This document shows, one piece after another, positions 35,588 through 44,955 of a stretch of 64,000 bases of DNA. The stretch is taken from NCBI RefSeq assembly GCF_008923205.2, contig NZ_WBMS02000040.1:1-64000 (forward strand). The letters run 5' to 3'. The stretch's first letter is position 1. Each line of letters starts with the position of its first letter. The stretch is from Actinomadura physcomitrii (GTDB lineage Bacteria; Actinomycetota; Actinomycetes; Streptosporangiales; Streptosporangiaceae). The notes beneath the pieces were generated by a model. It was not told where the DNA came from and did not search any database. It saw only the letters and a list, made by a program, of their open reading frames with translations. A program made the position numbers and the translations under genes.

Positions 35588-35648
35588 CCGGCCGGAACGC
35601 CGCGGTGTCGGTGGCGGCCGCTAGCTTTCCCCGGGAGAGGGGGAGGCG

Positions 35649-36215
35649 ATGAGAAAGATCATTGTGTCCATCACCACGTCCCTGGACGGGTTCATCGAGG
35701 GGCCCGGCCGCGAGATCGACTGGCACGCGGTCGACGAGGAGCTGCACCAGCACTTCAACGACCGGCTCCGCGGCATGAGCGCGTTCATCTCCGGGCGCGT
35801 CACCTGGGAGCTCATGGCCGGGTACTGGCCGACCGCCGACGCCGACCCGGACTGCTCCCCGGCGGAGCGGGCCTTCGCCGGCATCTGGCGGGACATGCCG
35901 AAGATCGTCTACTCGCGGACGCTGCGGAGCGCCGGGTGGAACACCGAGATCAGGCGCGAGGTCGTCGCCGAGGAGATCCGCGCGCTCAAGGAGCGGCCGG
36001 GCGGCGACATGGCGCTCGGCGGCCCGGACCTGGCCGCCTCCTTCCGCGCCCTCGACCTGATCGACGAGTACTGCGTGTACGTCGATCCGATCCTGCTGGG
36101 CCGGGGCAAGCCGCTGTTCACGGACTTCGGCCACCGGACGGCGCTGACCCTCGCCGAGACCAGGACGTTCGGAAACGGCGTCGTGATGCTCCGCTACGAA
36201 CGCGACAGAGGCTGA
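35649..36215 (+). CDS. Dihydrofolate reductase-fold (RibD C-terminal-like) protein
   Basis: 188 residues beginning RKIIVSITTSLDGFIEGPGR, the start typical of the YwjB/YyaP dihydrofolate reductase-like family. SGRVTWELMAGYWP and MALGGPDLAASFRALDLIDE follow, with LLGRGKPLF near the C-terminus. It probably binds NADPH and reduces a pterin- or flavin-related or other small substrate. It stands alone; the physiological reaction is unknown. Confidence 0.88.
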   Translation: MRKIIVSITTSLDGFIEGPGREIDWHAVDEELHQHFNDRLRGMSAFISGRVTWELMAGYWPTADADPDCSPAERAFAGIWRDMPKIVYSRTLRSAGWNTEIRREVVAEEIRALKERPGGDMALGGPDLAASFRALDLIDEYCVYVDPILLGRGKPLFTDFGHRTALTLAETRTFGNGVVMLRYERDRG

Positions 36216-36302
36216 CCGCGGCGGCGGCGCGCGGACGCGCTCGGCCGGCCCCCGGTCCGGGGGCGGGTGCGGGCGGGCGGCGGGGTCGGGGAGGATGGGC
36301 AC

Positions 36303-37535
36303 GTGCTGACGATGCCCAGGCCCGGCGCCACGACCCGCGACGCCCTCCTGGCGGCGCTGCTCGCCCTCGCGGCGGTCGCCGTGGCGCTCGCCTGGCCGGG
36401 GACGCGGCCGCTGGACGCCGGGGGCGCCCTGCTGCTGGCCGGCGCGCACGTCCCGCTCGCGGTGATCCGGCGCCGCCCGGGCCTCGCGCTCGTCGTGCTC
36501 GTCCTGCTGACGCTGCCGTACCACCTGCTGCAGTACCAGCACCACGCGCTGGTTCCCGCCGAGGTGATCGCGCTGTTCGCCTACGCGGTGTTCGGCCGCC
36601 GGGTCCGCGCGGTCCTCACCGTGGTGGGCGCCCTGCTGTCGGTCTGCGTGCTGATGATGGCGCTGCGCGCCGGCGGCGGTTCCGTCCGCGAGCAGATCGC
36701 GGTGATCGAGGCCGTGGTGTCGGTGGTCATCGCCGTGCAGGTCTGGCGGTCGCACCGGGCCCGCGTCGCGACGATCACCGAGCGGGCCGAGCGGGCCGAG
36801 CGCACCCGCGAGGAGGAGGCGCGCCGCCGGGTGGCCGAGGAGCGCCTGCGCATCGCCCGCGACCTGCACGACCTGCTCGCGCACAGCATCACCGTGATCG
36901 GCGTGCAGGCGGGCGCCGCCGCCCACCTGCTCGCCGGCGACCGGCCGCTGGACCGCGCCGAGCTGGCCGAGGCGCTCGGCGCGATCGCGGCGACCTGCCG
37001 GGAGGCCCGCACCGAGCTGCGCGGCACCCTGCAGGTCCTGCGCGGCACCGACGTCGGCGCGCCCGCCGAGCTGCCCGGCCCGGACGCGATCCCCGGCCTG
37101 GCCGACGCCGCGCGCTCCGCCGGCCTGGAGGTGGTGCTGAGCGCGGACGGCGCCGCCGCGGCGCCGCCGGAGATCGGCGTCGCCGCGTACCGGATCGTCC
37201 AGGAGGCCCTGACGAACGTCGTCAAGCACGCCGCCGCGCGCCGCGTCGCGGTGACGCTCGCCCGCGAGGGCGGGAGCCTCGTCGTGCGCGTCGCCGACGA
37301 CGGCCGCGGCCCCTCCGGCGCCGGGCCGGAGGGGTTCGGGATCCTCGGCATGATCGAGCGGGCGCGCAGCGTCGGCGGGACCCTGGACGCCGGCCCCGGC
37401 GAGGACGGCGGCTTCGTGGTCACCGCCGTCCTCCCGTCCGGCGGCGAGTCGTCGGACGGTGGGGCGTCCGGGGGCGAGTCGTCCGACGCGCCCCCGGACG
37501 CGCCGTCCGGCAGGAAGCCGGTCAGCCCCCGCTGA
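36303..37535 (+). CDS. Orphan NarL-type sensor histidine kinase
   Basis: 410 residues from the GTG at 36303, which has GGGGAGGA in front. Four to five membrane helices occupy the first about 150 residues. The HisKA_3 phospho-acceptor is in RIARDLHDLLAHSITVIGVQ and the ATPase box is VADDGRGPSG and GFGILGMIERARSVGG. Such kinases normally have an adjacent LuxR-type response regulator. None is present: downstream is a convergent Nudix gene overlapping by 14 bp. The C-terminal tail has an imperfect SGGESSD duplication. Confidence 0.9.
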   Translation: MLTMPRPGATTRDALLAALLALAAVAVALAWPGTRPLDAGGALLLAGAHVPLAVIRRRPGLALVVLVLLTLPYHLLQYQHHALVPAEVIALFAYAVFGRRVRAVLTVVGALLSVCVLMMALRAGGGSVREQIAVIEAVVSVVIAVQVWRSHRARVATITERAERAERTREEEARRRVAEERLRIARDLHDLLAHSITVIGVQAGAAAHLLAGDRPLDRAELAEALGAIAATCREARTELRGTLQVLRGTDVGAPAELPGPDAIPGLADAARSAGLEVVLSADGAAAAPPEIGVAAYRIVQEALTNVVKHAAARRVAVTLAREGGSLVVRVADDGRGPSGAGPEGFGILGMIERARSVGGTLDAGPGEDGGFVVTAVLPSGGESSDGGASGGESSDAPPDAPSGRKPVSPR

Positions 37536-38055
37536 CCGACCGGGCGTACAGGAACAGCAGCCCCGACAGGGTCGACCCGGAGCCGATCTCGCCGCGCGCC
37601 GCCAGCTCCGGGACCGACGCCAGCGGCACCCACTCGATCCGCTCCGCCTCCACGTCGGTCGGCTCGCCGACCCGTTCGGCGCCGTCCGCCCGGAAGACGT
37701 GGTGCACGCCGTCGTGCAGCCCCGGCGACGGGCGCACCGCCAGCAGGTGCTCCAGCGGCCCGGCGCGGAAGCCGGTCTCCTCGAGCAGCTCGCGCGCCGC
37801 CGACTCCGCCGGGTCCTCGCCGTCCTCGACCCGCCCGCCCGGGATCTCCCAGCCCCAGGCGCCGGTGATGAACCGGTGCCGCCAGATCAGCAGCACGCGG
37901 CCCGCGCCGTCGACGGCCGCCACGCCCGCCGCGGGCCGCACCCGCACGAGATGGTGGTCGAAGCGCCGCCCGTCGGGCAGTTCGACGTCGGCCAGCCGCA
38001 CGTCCATCCAGGGGCTGTCGTAGATCGATCTCTCACCGTGCACCGTCCATCGCAT
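37522..38055 (-). CDS. Nudix hydrolase (ADP-sugar pyrophosphatase-like)
   Basis: 177 residues. The Nudix box is complete: GGRVEDGEDPAESAARELLE followed by ETGF. The N-terminal half (SPWMDVRLADVELPDGRRFD) and the box position match the ADP-ribose pyrophosphatase-like subgroup. It would hydrolyse nucleoside diphosphate-linked compounds. Its last codons overlap the end of the histidine kinase gene on the other strand. A GGCTTT-C-AAAGCC palindrome (38073-38085) lies just upstream of its start. Confidence 0.9.
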   Translation of the reverse strand: MRWTVHGERSIYDSPWMDVRLADVELPDGRRFDHHLVRVRPAAGVAAVDGAGRVLLIWRHRFITGAWGWEIPGGRVEDGEDPAESAARELLEETGFRAGPLEHLLAVRPSPGLHDGVHHVFRADGAERVGEPTDVEAERIEWVPLASVPELAARGEIGSGSTLSGLLFLYARSVSGG

Positions 38056-38189
38056 GGCCGGACGCTATCGGGGGCTTTCAAAGCCTTACCGGTAGGGTCA
38101 GGATCAGTGAGACGGCGCGACCTCCGGGGGCGGACCCCGGACCTCGGGGCCGTCGCCCAGAGGGCGCTGTCAGCGAGGGGAGCGCAGCG

Positions 38190-38861
38190 GTGAGCACGGA
38201 GGCCGGCCGGGCGCCGGAGGCGGCGCGGGACCGGGTCTTCACGGTGCCGAACATGCTCAGCATGGCGCGGCTCGTCGGGGTCCCGTTCTTCCTGTGGCTG
38301 GTGCTGGTCGAGCAGGACTGGTGGGCGCTCGGGCTGCTGGTGTTCGCCGGCCTGTCGGACTGGCTGGACGGCAAGCTCGCGCGCGCGCTGAACCAGACCA
38401 GCAAGCTGGGCATGCTGCTGGACCCGGCCGCCGACCGGCTGTACATCTTCGCGACGCTCGTCGGCCTGACGATCCGCGACATCATCCCGCTGTGGCTGCT
38501 GGCCGCGCTGGTCGCGCGCGAGCTGGCGATCACCCCGATCGCGCCGATCGTGCGGCGGCTCGGGTACGGCGGGACGCTTCCCGTCCACTTCATCGGCAAG
38601 ACGGGCACACTGTGCCTGCTGTACGCCTTCCCGCTGCTGCTTCTGGGCGACCATGACGGGGCGGCGGGCACCACGGCGAAGGTGATCGGGTGGTCCTTCG
38701 CCATCTGGGGGACGGCGCTGTACTGGTGGGCGGCCGTCCTGTACTGGGCGCAGACGCGGCAACTGGTGCTGGCCGGCCGCGGCGCGCCGCCCGACGGCGC
38801 GCCCGGACCGGGCGCGCGGCCCCCGGCCGGCGAGCAGAAGGGAGCTGAGACCCCCCGATGA
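38190..38861 (+). CDS. CDP-alcohol phosphatidyltransferase family protein
   Basis: 223 residues from a GTG. The diagnostic motif DG-x2-AR-x8-G-x3-D-x3-D is present (SDWLDGKLARALNQTSKLGM, then LLDPAADR) within a membrane protein of about six helices. It is PgsA-like and transfers a phospho-alcohol group from CDP-diacylglycerol or a related donor. The next gene overlaps (ATGA) and encodes a nucleotidyltransferase fusion; this pair is conserved in actinomycetes, so the true donor could be a different CDP-linked lipid. The alcohol is unassigned. Confidence 0.88.
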   Translation: MSTEAGRAPEAARDRVFTVPNMLSMARLVGVPFFLWLVLVEQDWWALGLLVFAGLSDWLDGKLARALNQTSKLGMLLDPAADRLYIFATLVGLTIRDIIPLWLLAALVARELAITPIAPIVRRLGYGGTLPVHFIGKTGTLCLLYAFPLLLLGDHDGAAGTTAKVIGWSFAIWGTALYWWAAVLYWAQTRQLVLAGRGAPPDGAPGPGARPPAGEQKGAETPR

Positions 38862-41356
38862 AGGCCGTCGTGATGGCGGGTGGCGAGGGGACGCGGCTGC
38901 GTCCGATGACCGCCAACCAGCCCAAGCCGCTGCTGCCGCTCGTCAACCGGCCGATCATGGAGCACGTGCTGCGGCTGCTGAAGCGGCACGGGTTCAGCGA
39001 GACCGTCGTGACGGTGCAGTTCCTGGCGGCGCTGATCCGCAACTACTTCGGCGACGGCGAGGAGCTCGGCATGTCGCTGAGCTACGCGACCGAGGAGGTG
39101 CCGCTCGGCACCGCGGGCAGCGTGAAGAACGCCGAGGCGGCGCTGCGCGACGACCGGTTCCTGGTGATCTCCGGGGACGCGCTGACCGACATCGACCTGA
39201 CCGACATGGTGCGCTTCCACGAGCGCAACGGCGCCCTCGTCACGATCGGGCTGAAGCGGGTGCCGAACCCGCTGGAGTTCGGGATCATCATCGTGGACGA
39301 CGAGGGCCGCATCCAGCGGTTCCTGGAGAAGCCGACGTGGGGCCAGGTGTTCTCCGACACCGTCAACACCGGCATCTACGTGATGGAGCCGGAGGTGCTC
39401 GACCACGTCGCGGCGGGCGAGTCCGTCGACTGGTCCGGCGACGTGTTCCCCAAGCTTCTGGCGGAGGGCGCGCCCCTGTACGGGTACGTGGCCGACTGCT
39501 ACTGGGAGGACGTCGGCACCCACGAGAGCTACCTGAAGGCGCAGGCCGACATGCTGTCCGGGCAGGTCGGCATCGAGCTGGACGGCTTCGAGATGTCCCC
39601 GGGGGTCTGGGTCGCCGAGGGCGCCGAGGTCGACGCCGAGGCCGTGCTGAAGGGCCCGCTGTACATCGGCGACTACGCCAAGGTCGAGGCCGGTGTGGAG
39701 CTGCGCGAGTACACGGTGCTCGGCAGCAACGTCGTGGTGAAGGAGGGCGCGTTCCTGCACCGCGCGATCGTCCACGACAACGTGTTCGTCGCGCCGTCGA
39801 CGAACCTGCGCGGCTGCGTCGTCGGCAAGAACACCGACATCATGGCGGGCGCCCGCGTCGAGGAGGGCGCGATCGTCGGGGACGAGTGCGTCATCGAGGC
39901 GGAGGCGTACGTCTCCAGCGGCGTGAAGGTGTACCCGTTCAAGACGATCGAGGCGGGCGCGGTCGTCAACACCAGCGTGATCTGGGAGTCGCGCGGGCAG
40001 CGCAACCTGTTCGGCCCGCGCGGGGTGTCCGGCCTGGTCAACGTGGAGATCACGCCGGAGCTGGCGGTGCGGCTGGCCAGCGCGTACGCGACGACGCTGA
40101 AGAAGGGCACCACGGTCGTCACCGGGCGGGACGTCTCGCGCGCCGCCCGCACGCTCAAGCGCGCGGTGATCAGCGCGCTGACCGCCAGCGCGATCAACGT
40201 GCAGGACCTGGAGGCGACGCCGCTGACGGTCGCCCGGTTCGAGACGGGCCGGGAGGACTGCGCGGGCGGCATCTACATCCGCACCACCTACGGCGAGACC
40301 CAGGGCGTCGACATCATCTTCCTCGACCCCGACGGCGCGGACCTGTCGCAGGCCGCGCAGCGCAAGCTGGAGCGGGTGTTCGGCCGGCAGGAGTACCGGC
40401 GCGCGTTCCCCGGCGAGATCGCCGAGCTGACCTACCCGCCGCGCGTGGTGGAGACCTATACCCGCGACCTGCTGGACCGCATCGACATCAGCGGCGTCCG
40501 CGAGGCCGGGCTGAAGATCGTGCTGGACTGCGCGGGCGGCGTCGCGTCGCTGGTGCTGCCGAGCCTGCTCGGCCGGGTCGGGGTGGAGGTGCTGACCCGC
40601 AACAATGCGCTGGACGAGGCGAACCCGACCGAGACGCTGCCCGAGCGGATGCGCGACCTGGAGCGGCTCGGCGCGCTGGTGTCGTCGTCGCGGGCCGCGT
40701 TCGGCGTCCGGTTCGACCCGGTCGGCGAGCGGATCTCGCTGGTGGACGAGAACGGCGAGCTGGTCGCCGACGACCGGGCGCTGCTGGTGATGCTGGACCT
40801 GGTCGCGGCGGAGCGGCGCGGCGGGCGGGTCGCGCTGCCGGTGACGACGACCCGGGTCGCCGAGCAGGTCTGCCGGTTCCACGGCGTCCAGGTGGAGTGG
40901 ACGTCGACCTCGCAGGACGTGCTCACCAAGGCCGCCGGGCATCCCGACGTGGTGTTCGCGGGGGACGGGCGGGGCGGGTTCCTGATGCCGGAGTTCAGCG
41001 GCACCGTGGACGGGATCGCCGCGTTCGTCCGGCTGGTCGGGCTCGTCGCGCGGACGCGGCTGACGCTGTCGCAGATCGACCGGCGGATCCCGGTCGCGCA
41101 TTTGCTGCGCCGGTCCGTTCCGACGCCGTGGGCGGCGAAGGGGAGCGTCATGCGGCACGTCGTGGAGGCCGCGGGGAGCCGCACCCTCGACACCACCGAC
41201 GGCGTTCGCGTGGTGGAGGACGACGGCGGCTGGGTGCTCGTCCTGCCCGACCCGGCGGAGGCGGTCACGCACCTGTGGGCGGAGGGGCCGGACGCGGACG
41301 CCGCGCAGGAACTGCTGGAGGAGTGGGCCGTCGTCGTGGAGCGCGCGGGCTCCTAG
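38858..41356 (+). CDS. Mannose-1-phosphate guanylyltransferase-like / phosphomannomutase-like fusion
   Basis: 832 residues. Residues 1-235 are a nucleotidyltransferase (KAVVMAGGEGTRLRPMTANQ, VISGDALTDIDL). A left-handed beta-helix follows to about 375 (VWVAEGAEVDAEAVLKGPLY). The rest is a phosphomannomutase-like region. In that region the usual catalytic serine loop (TASHNP type) is replaced by IYIRTTYGETQGVDIIF, and the metal loop is DPVGER instead of DPDADR, so mutase activity is doubtful. It is coupled to the phosphatidyltransferase gene and probably supplies a nucleotide-sugar for envelope lipids. Confidence 0.9.
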   Translation: MKAVVMAGGEGTRLRPMTANQPKPLLPLVNRPIMEHVLRLLKRHGFSETVVTVQFLAALIRNYFGDGEELGMSLSYATEEVPLGTAGSVKNAEAALRDDRFLVISGDALTDIDLTDMVRFHERNGALVTIGLKRVPNPLEFGIIIVDDEGRIQRFLEKPTWGQVFSDTVNTGIYVMEPEVLDHVAAGESVDWSGDVFPKLLAEGAPLYGYVADCYWEDVGTHESYLKAQADMLSGQVGIELDGFEMSPGVWVAEGAEVDAEAVLKGPLYIGDYAKVEAGVELREYTVLGSNVVVKEGAFLHRAIVHDNVFVAPSTNLRGCVVGKNTDIMAGARVEEGAIVGDECVIEAEAYVSSGVKVYPFKTIEAGAVVNTSVIWESRGQRNLFGPRGVSGLVNVEITPELAVRLASAYATTLKKGTTVVTGRDVSRAARTLKRAVISALTASAINVQDLEATPLTVARFETGREDCAGGIYIRTTYGETQGVDIIFLDPDGADLSQAAQRKLERVFGRQEYRRAFPGEIAELTYPPRVVETYTRDLLDRIDISGVREAGLKIVLDCAGGVASLVLPSLLGRVGVEVLTRNNALDEANPTETLPERMRDLERLGALVSSSRAAFGVRFDPVGERISLVDENGELVADDRALLVMLDLVAAERRGGRVALPVTTTRVAEQVCRFHGVQVEWTSTSQDVLTKAAGHPDVVFAGDGRGGFLMPEFSGTVDGIAAFVRLVGLVARTRLTLSQIDRRIPVAHLLRRSVPTPWAAKGSVMRHVVEAAGSRTLDTTDGVRVVEDDGGWVLVLPDPAEAVTHLWAEGPDADAAQELLEEWAVVVERAGS

Positions 41357-41400
41357 CGGCGCGCGGGCTCCTGGCTTCGCGCGGGCTCGCGGGCGCGGGG

Positions 41401-42837
41401 TCAGCAGCGTTCGCGCGGCCTGAGGCCCCTGGCGTCGGGTTCGCGGTCGCCGTAGGTCTCCTGCAGGAAGCGGACGAGGCGCTCGACGTCGGCGACGTTG
41501 GAGACCAGGCCGAGCGACGCGCGGACGGCGCCGCCGCTCGGCAGGTGGAGCAGGTCGAGGTACTCGTCGAGGTTCCGCATGCCGCGGCGCAGGGTCCGCC
41601 GGTCGCGCAGGGCCCGCTCGGAGATGCGGAAGGCGCCCTCCCCGGCGCCCGGGTTGCAGAAGCAGCCGGTGCGGACGGAGATCCCGGCGGCGGCGGTGTC
41701 GCGGGCGATGATCCGCTCGTCCACGATCCGGCCCCGACTGTCCAGCACGTTGAACGCGACGGTGCCGCCGCGCCGGTCCGTTCCGGCCGGCCCGTACACC
41801 CGGACCATGGGGGAGCCCTCGGCGTGCCGGAGCCCGGCCAGGCGGTGCAGCAGCCAGGAGGTGAGGCGGGCGACCCGGCGGTGGATCAGGTCGATGCCGA
41901 TGTCCTCGATCCAGCGGATGCCGAACTCCACGTCCGGGATCGACAGGAAGTTCAGGGTGCCGTCCTCGAACGCGGTCTCGTCGCGGGCGAGGACGTGCCA
42001 GCCGCCGAGCGCGCTGACCGCCTGGATCGTGCCGCCCGCGAACCAGGGGCGGCGCAGCCGGGCGAGCGCCGCGCGGCGGGCGACGAGGGCGCCGACGCCG
42101 GTGGGGTAGCCGAACACCTTGTACCAGCTCACCGGGACGAAGTCGGGCCGCGTCCGGCCGAGGTCCAGGCGGTTCGCGGGGACGAACGCGGCCGCGTCCA
42201 GCAGCACGTCGTACCCGCGCGCGTGCGCGAGGGCGATCCACTCCAGGGGGTGCTGGACGCCGGTGAAGTTGCTCTGCGCCGGGTAGACGAGCAGCCCGCG
42301 GCGGCGGCCGAGGGCGCCGCGCAGGTCGTCCTCGGGGACGCGCAGGTCCGCTCCGCGGACGGGCACGCCGACGACCTGCGCGCCGCGCGCGCGGGCGAAC
42401 TCGCGGATCCCGTTCACCGAGTTGTGGTTGTCTCCGGTGAGGACGAGCCGGGACCCGCGCCCGAACGGGTAGGCCTCGCCGACGAGCCGGCACGCGCCGG
42501 TCGCGTTGGCGGTGAAGACCACCGCGTACTCGTCGGGGGAGGCGTTGAAGAACCGGAGGATCGCCGCGCGGGTCCGTTCGACCAGCTCGGTGGACGCGCT
42601 GGACGTCGGGTTCTCCGAGTGCGGGTTGCCGTAGCAGTGCCCGGCGAGCCGCCGGGCGTGCGCGCGGATCTGCGCGTCGGCCGCCACGCCCGCCCCGGTG
42701 TAGTCGAGGTAGGCCTGGCCGTCGAGATGGCGGTACTCGGCGGCCCTCAGCTCGTCCAGCCGGCCCGTCGAGGCGTACTCGGCGTCGGTGCCGGGCGTGG
42801 CCCCCGCCGCCCAGGAATCGGTTGAGGCGGACATCAT
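41401..42837 (-). CDS. Cysteine desulfurase-like / class V aminotransferase-fold protein
   Basis: 478 residues from the ATG at 42837; neighbouring ATGs at 42834 and 42861 are alternatives. PLP is anchored by the lysine in VPVSWYKVFGYPTGVGAL. A cysteine-rich RTGCFCNPGAGEGAF segment matches the sulfur-accepting loop of molybdenum cofactor sulfurase N-terminal domains. It may be a sulfurtransferase for a cofactor or a Cys lyase. It stands alone and is not next to isc/suf or moco genes. Two GAACGG direct repeats lie in its upstream gap. Confidence 0.85.
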   Translation of the reverse strand: MMSASTDSWAAGATPGTDAEYASTGRLDELRAAEYRHLDGQAYLDYTGAGVAADAQIRAHARRLAGHCYGNPHSENPTSSASTELVERTRAAILRFFNASPDEYAVVFTANATGACRLVGEAYPFGRGSRLVLTGDNHNSVNGIREFARARGAQVVGVPVRGADLRVPEDDLRGALGRRRGLLVYPAQSNFTGVQHPLEWIALAHARGYDVLLDAAAFVPANRLDLGRTRPDFVPVSWYKVFGYPTGVGALVARRAALARLRRPWFAGGTIQAVSALGGWHVLARDETAFEDGTLNFLSIPDVEFGIRWIEDIGIDLIHRRVARLTSWLLHRLAGLRHAEGSPMVRVYGPAGTDRRGGTVAFNVLDSRGRIVDERIIARDTAAAGISVRTGCFCNPGAGEGAFRISERALRDRRTLRRGMRNLDEYLDLLHLPSGGAVRASLGLVSNVADVERLVRFLQETYGDREPDARGLRPRERC

Positions 42838-42920
42838 GCACCCCCGCGTACAAAGCCGCATCCTCCTCTAAGAACGGTCCAAAATCGGAGAACGGCTTGC
42901 AAGGGGATGTTCTGACCTTT

Positions 42921-44570
42921 TCAGGACGAGATGGCTGTGTTTGGGGATGCTCCGGCGGCCCCGCGGGACGCTCCGTCCGCGGCCCGCCGGGTGCGCCGGG
43001 CGAGGACGGCGGCCGTCCCCGCCAGGAAGAGCGCCGCGAACCCGGCCAGGATCGCCCAGTCGGCGCCCACGGCCCGGGAGAACGTGTCCCCGTACGAGGC
43101 CAGCAGCGGCGGCCCGAGCGGCGACCGGCCCGACGCCCACAGCCGGCCGACGCCGAGGCTGTGCCCGAGGCCCTCGAACGCCCACCGGTTCGACATCGCA
43201 CAGCTCAGCCACCGGCCCGGCGCCGCCATCACCGGGACGGGCAGGATCGCGCCGACGAACAGCACCTGCGGGAAGCACAGCATCGGCAGGGCCATCGTCG
43301 CCTGCGCCGGGTCGGTCACCGCCGCCGACACCAGCAGCCCGAGCGCCAGCGCCGCCACCGAGCACAGCAGCAGCGTGGCGAGCAGCTCCCCGTACGTCCG
43401 CCAGCCCGCCGCCGGGAGCCGGTCCAGCCCGCGCAGGACCCCGAGCATCAGTGCGTCCACCGCGGCCAGCAGCGGCAGCAGCACGGCCGCCTTCGCCAGC
43501 ACGTACGGCCCGATCCGCAGCCCGGTGAGCCGCTCCCGCCGCAGCACCGGCAGCTCGGTGCAGATCTGCAGCAGCCCGTAGGTCAGCCCGAAGAAGAACC
43601 CGCCGAACGCGATCCAGAAGAGGATCATCACGGTCGCGCTCGGGCTCGGCGACTCCGGCGCGAAGGCGCCCGGCCGGAACAGCACCGCGAACATCGCCAG
43701 CACCATCAGCGGCGATCCCGCCAGCACCGCGAGGGTCAGCCGGTTCCCGGTCAGCAGGTCCAGGTTCCGCCGGGTCAGCAGCGCCCACTGCCGCAGCGCC
43801 CCGACGCCCGCGCCCGCCGCCGCCTCCTCGCGCCCGGGACGGCGGAACCGGTTCCCCCAGTCGGGCTCGGCCGCGCCCGCGAGCCGCAGGTAGATGCCGT
43901 CGACCGCGGCGGCCCCGAACTCCTCCAGCGCCTCCCCGGGCGGGCCGTGGAACGCCAGCCGCCCGTCCGGCGCCAGCACCGCCACCCGGTCGCACACCGC
44001 GACGTCGGGCGGGTTGTGCGTCGTCATGACGACGGTCGTCCCCGCGTCGGCGAGGCCGCGCAGCAGCCCCATCAGGCCGGCGGCGGTGGCCGGGTCGAGG
44101 CCCGAGGTCGGCTCGTCGAGGAAGAACACCCGCGGCCGCGTCAGCATCTCGACCGCGATGCTCGCCCGCTTGCGCTCGCCGCCGCTCAGCCGCCCGACGC
44201 GCCGCCCCGCCAGGCCGGTGAGGGCCAGCGCGTCCAGGACCTCGTCCACCGCCCTCTCGGCGTCCTCCGGCGGCGTGCCGGCGGGCAGCCGCAGGCCCGC
44301 CGCGTACCGCAGGGTGCGCCGGAGCGGCAGCTCCTTGTGGACGATGTCGTCCTGCGGCACGTACCCGAGCGGCCCCCCGCCGCCCGCGCGGCGCACCTCG
44401 CCCTCGGCGGGCGGCCGCACCCCCGCGATCGCCTCCAGCAGCGTCGTCTTCCCGGCGCCGCTGCCCCCGATGATCGCCACGAGCTCGCCGGAGCCGATCG
44501 TCAGCGACACGTCCCGCAGCGTGCGGCGCCCGCCGTCCAGCCGCTGCCCGACCCCGCGCACCTCGATCAC
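42921..44570 (-). CDS. ABCG-type half transporter (ATPase plus permease)
   Basis: 549 residues. The N-terminal ATPase has Walker A GGSGAGKTT, signature RLSGGERKRAS and Walker B VFFLDEPTSGLDP, with the White/ABCG-type YVPQDDIVHKELPLRRTL segment. From about residue 250 an ABC2 permease with six helices follows. This reverse order (ATPase first) is that of the ABCG family, so it probably works as a homodimeric exporter. No FHA domain is present at the N-terminus. The substrate is unknown. Confidence 0.92.
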   Translation of the reverse strand: MIEVRGVGQRLDGGRRTLRDVSLTIGSGELVAIIGGSGAGKTTLLEAIAGVRPPAEGEVRRAGGGGPLGYVPQDDIVHKELPLRRTLRYAAGLRLPAGTPPEDAERAVDEVLDALALTGLAGRRVGRLSGGERKRASIAVEMLTRPRVFFLDEPTSGLDPATAAGLMGLLRGLADAGTTVVMTTHNPPDVAVCDRVAVLAPDGRLAFHGPPGEALEEFGAAAVDGIYLRLAGAAEPDWGNRFRRPGREEAAAGAGVGALRQWALLTRRNLDLLTGNRLTLAVLAGSPLMVLAMFAVLFRPGAFAPESPSPSATVMILFWIAFGGFFFGLTYGLLQICTELPVLRRERLTGLRIGPYVLAKAAVLLPLLAAVDALMLGVLRGLDRLPAAGWRTYGELLATLLLCSVAALALGLLVSAAVTDPAQATMALPMLCFPQVLFVGAILPVPVMAAPGRWLSCAMSNRWAFEGLGHSLGVGRLWASGRSPLGPPLLASYGDTFSRAVGADWAILAGFAALFLAGTAAVLARRTRRAADGASRGAAGASPNTAISS

Positions 44571-44675
44571 GTCACGCCCCCATCCCCTCCGGAGGGCGCG
44601 TCCGCCCCCAGAAGAACATGAACGACGCCGGGGCCCGGAGTCCAGAGGCGGATCCCGGCCGGCCCCGGCGGGCCG

Positions 44676-44900
44676 TCAGGAGACGGGGGCGTCGTCGGGC
44701 GGGCCGCCCGCGATCTCGGCCAGCACGTCCAGGGCGCCGGCGAGGACGTCCGCCGGCGGCGACGCCAGGCCGAACCGCACCGCCCGCGGCGCCGCCGCGC
44801 CGCCCACCACGAACGCGGCGGCGGGCGTGACGGCGATGCCGCGCCGGGCCGCCGCCGCCACGCCGTCCGCATCGGCCTCGACCGCACCCGCGCCGCCGCC
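44676..44900 (-). pseudogene. C-terminal remnant of a PLP-dependent MocR/aminotransferase-like protein
   Basis: One minus frame reads EADADGVAAAARRGIAVTPA, AAFVVGGAAAPRAVRFGLAS and PPADVLAGALDVLAEIAGG, then stops at 44676. This resembles the C-terminal end of fold-type I aminotransferase domains in MocR regulators (VAVTPG-AF...VRL-LA-PP). Upstream of about 44900 the frame loses this character and runs into the DUF881 promoter. The catalytic lysine part is missing. Confidence 0.5.
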
Positions 44901-44955
44901 GCGTAGCGGCGCGCCGGACCCGGTCCGATTTGGCGGGCCTTGCCATCATGGTCCG

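Noticed and set aside
38078..43201. A 1707-codon minus-strand open frame
   Set aside because: It runs opposite the phosphatidyltransferase and nucleotidyltransferase genes and in the wrong frame of the minus-strand desulfurase and ABCG genes; no family motifs.
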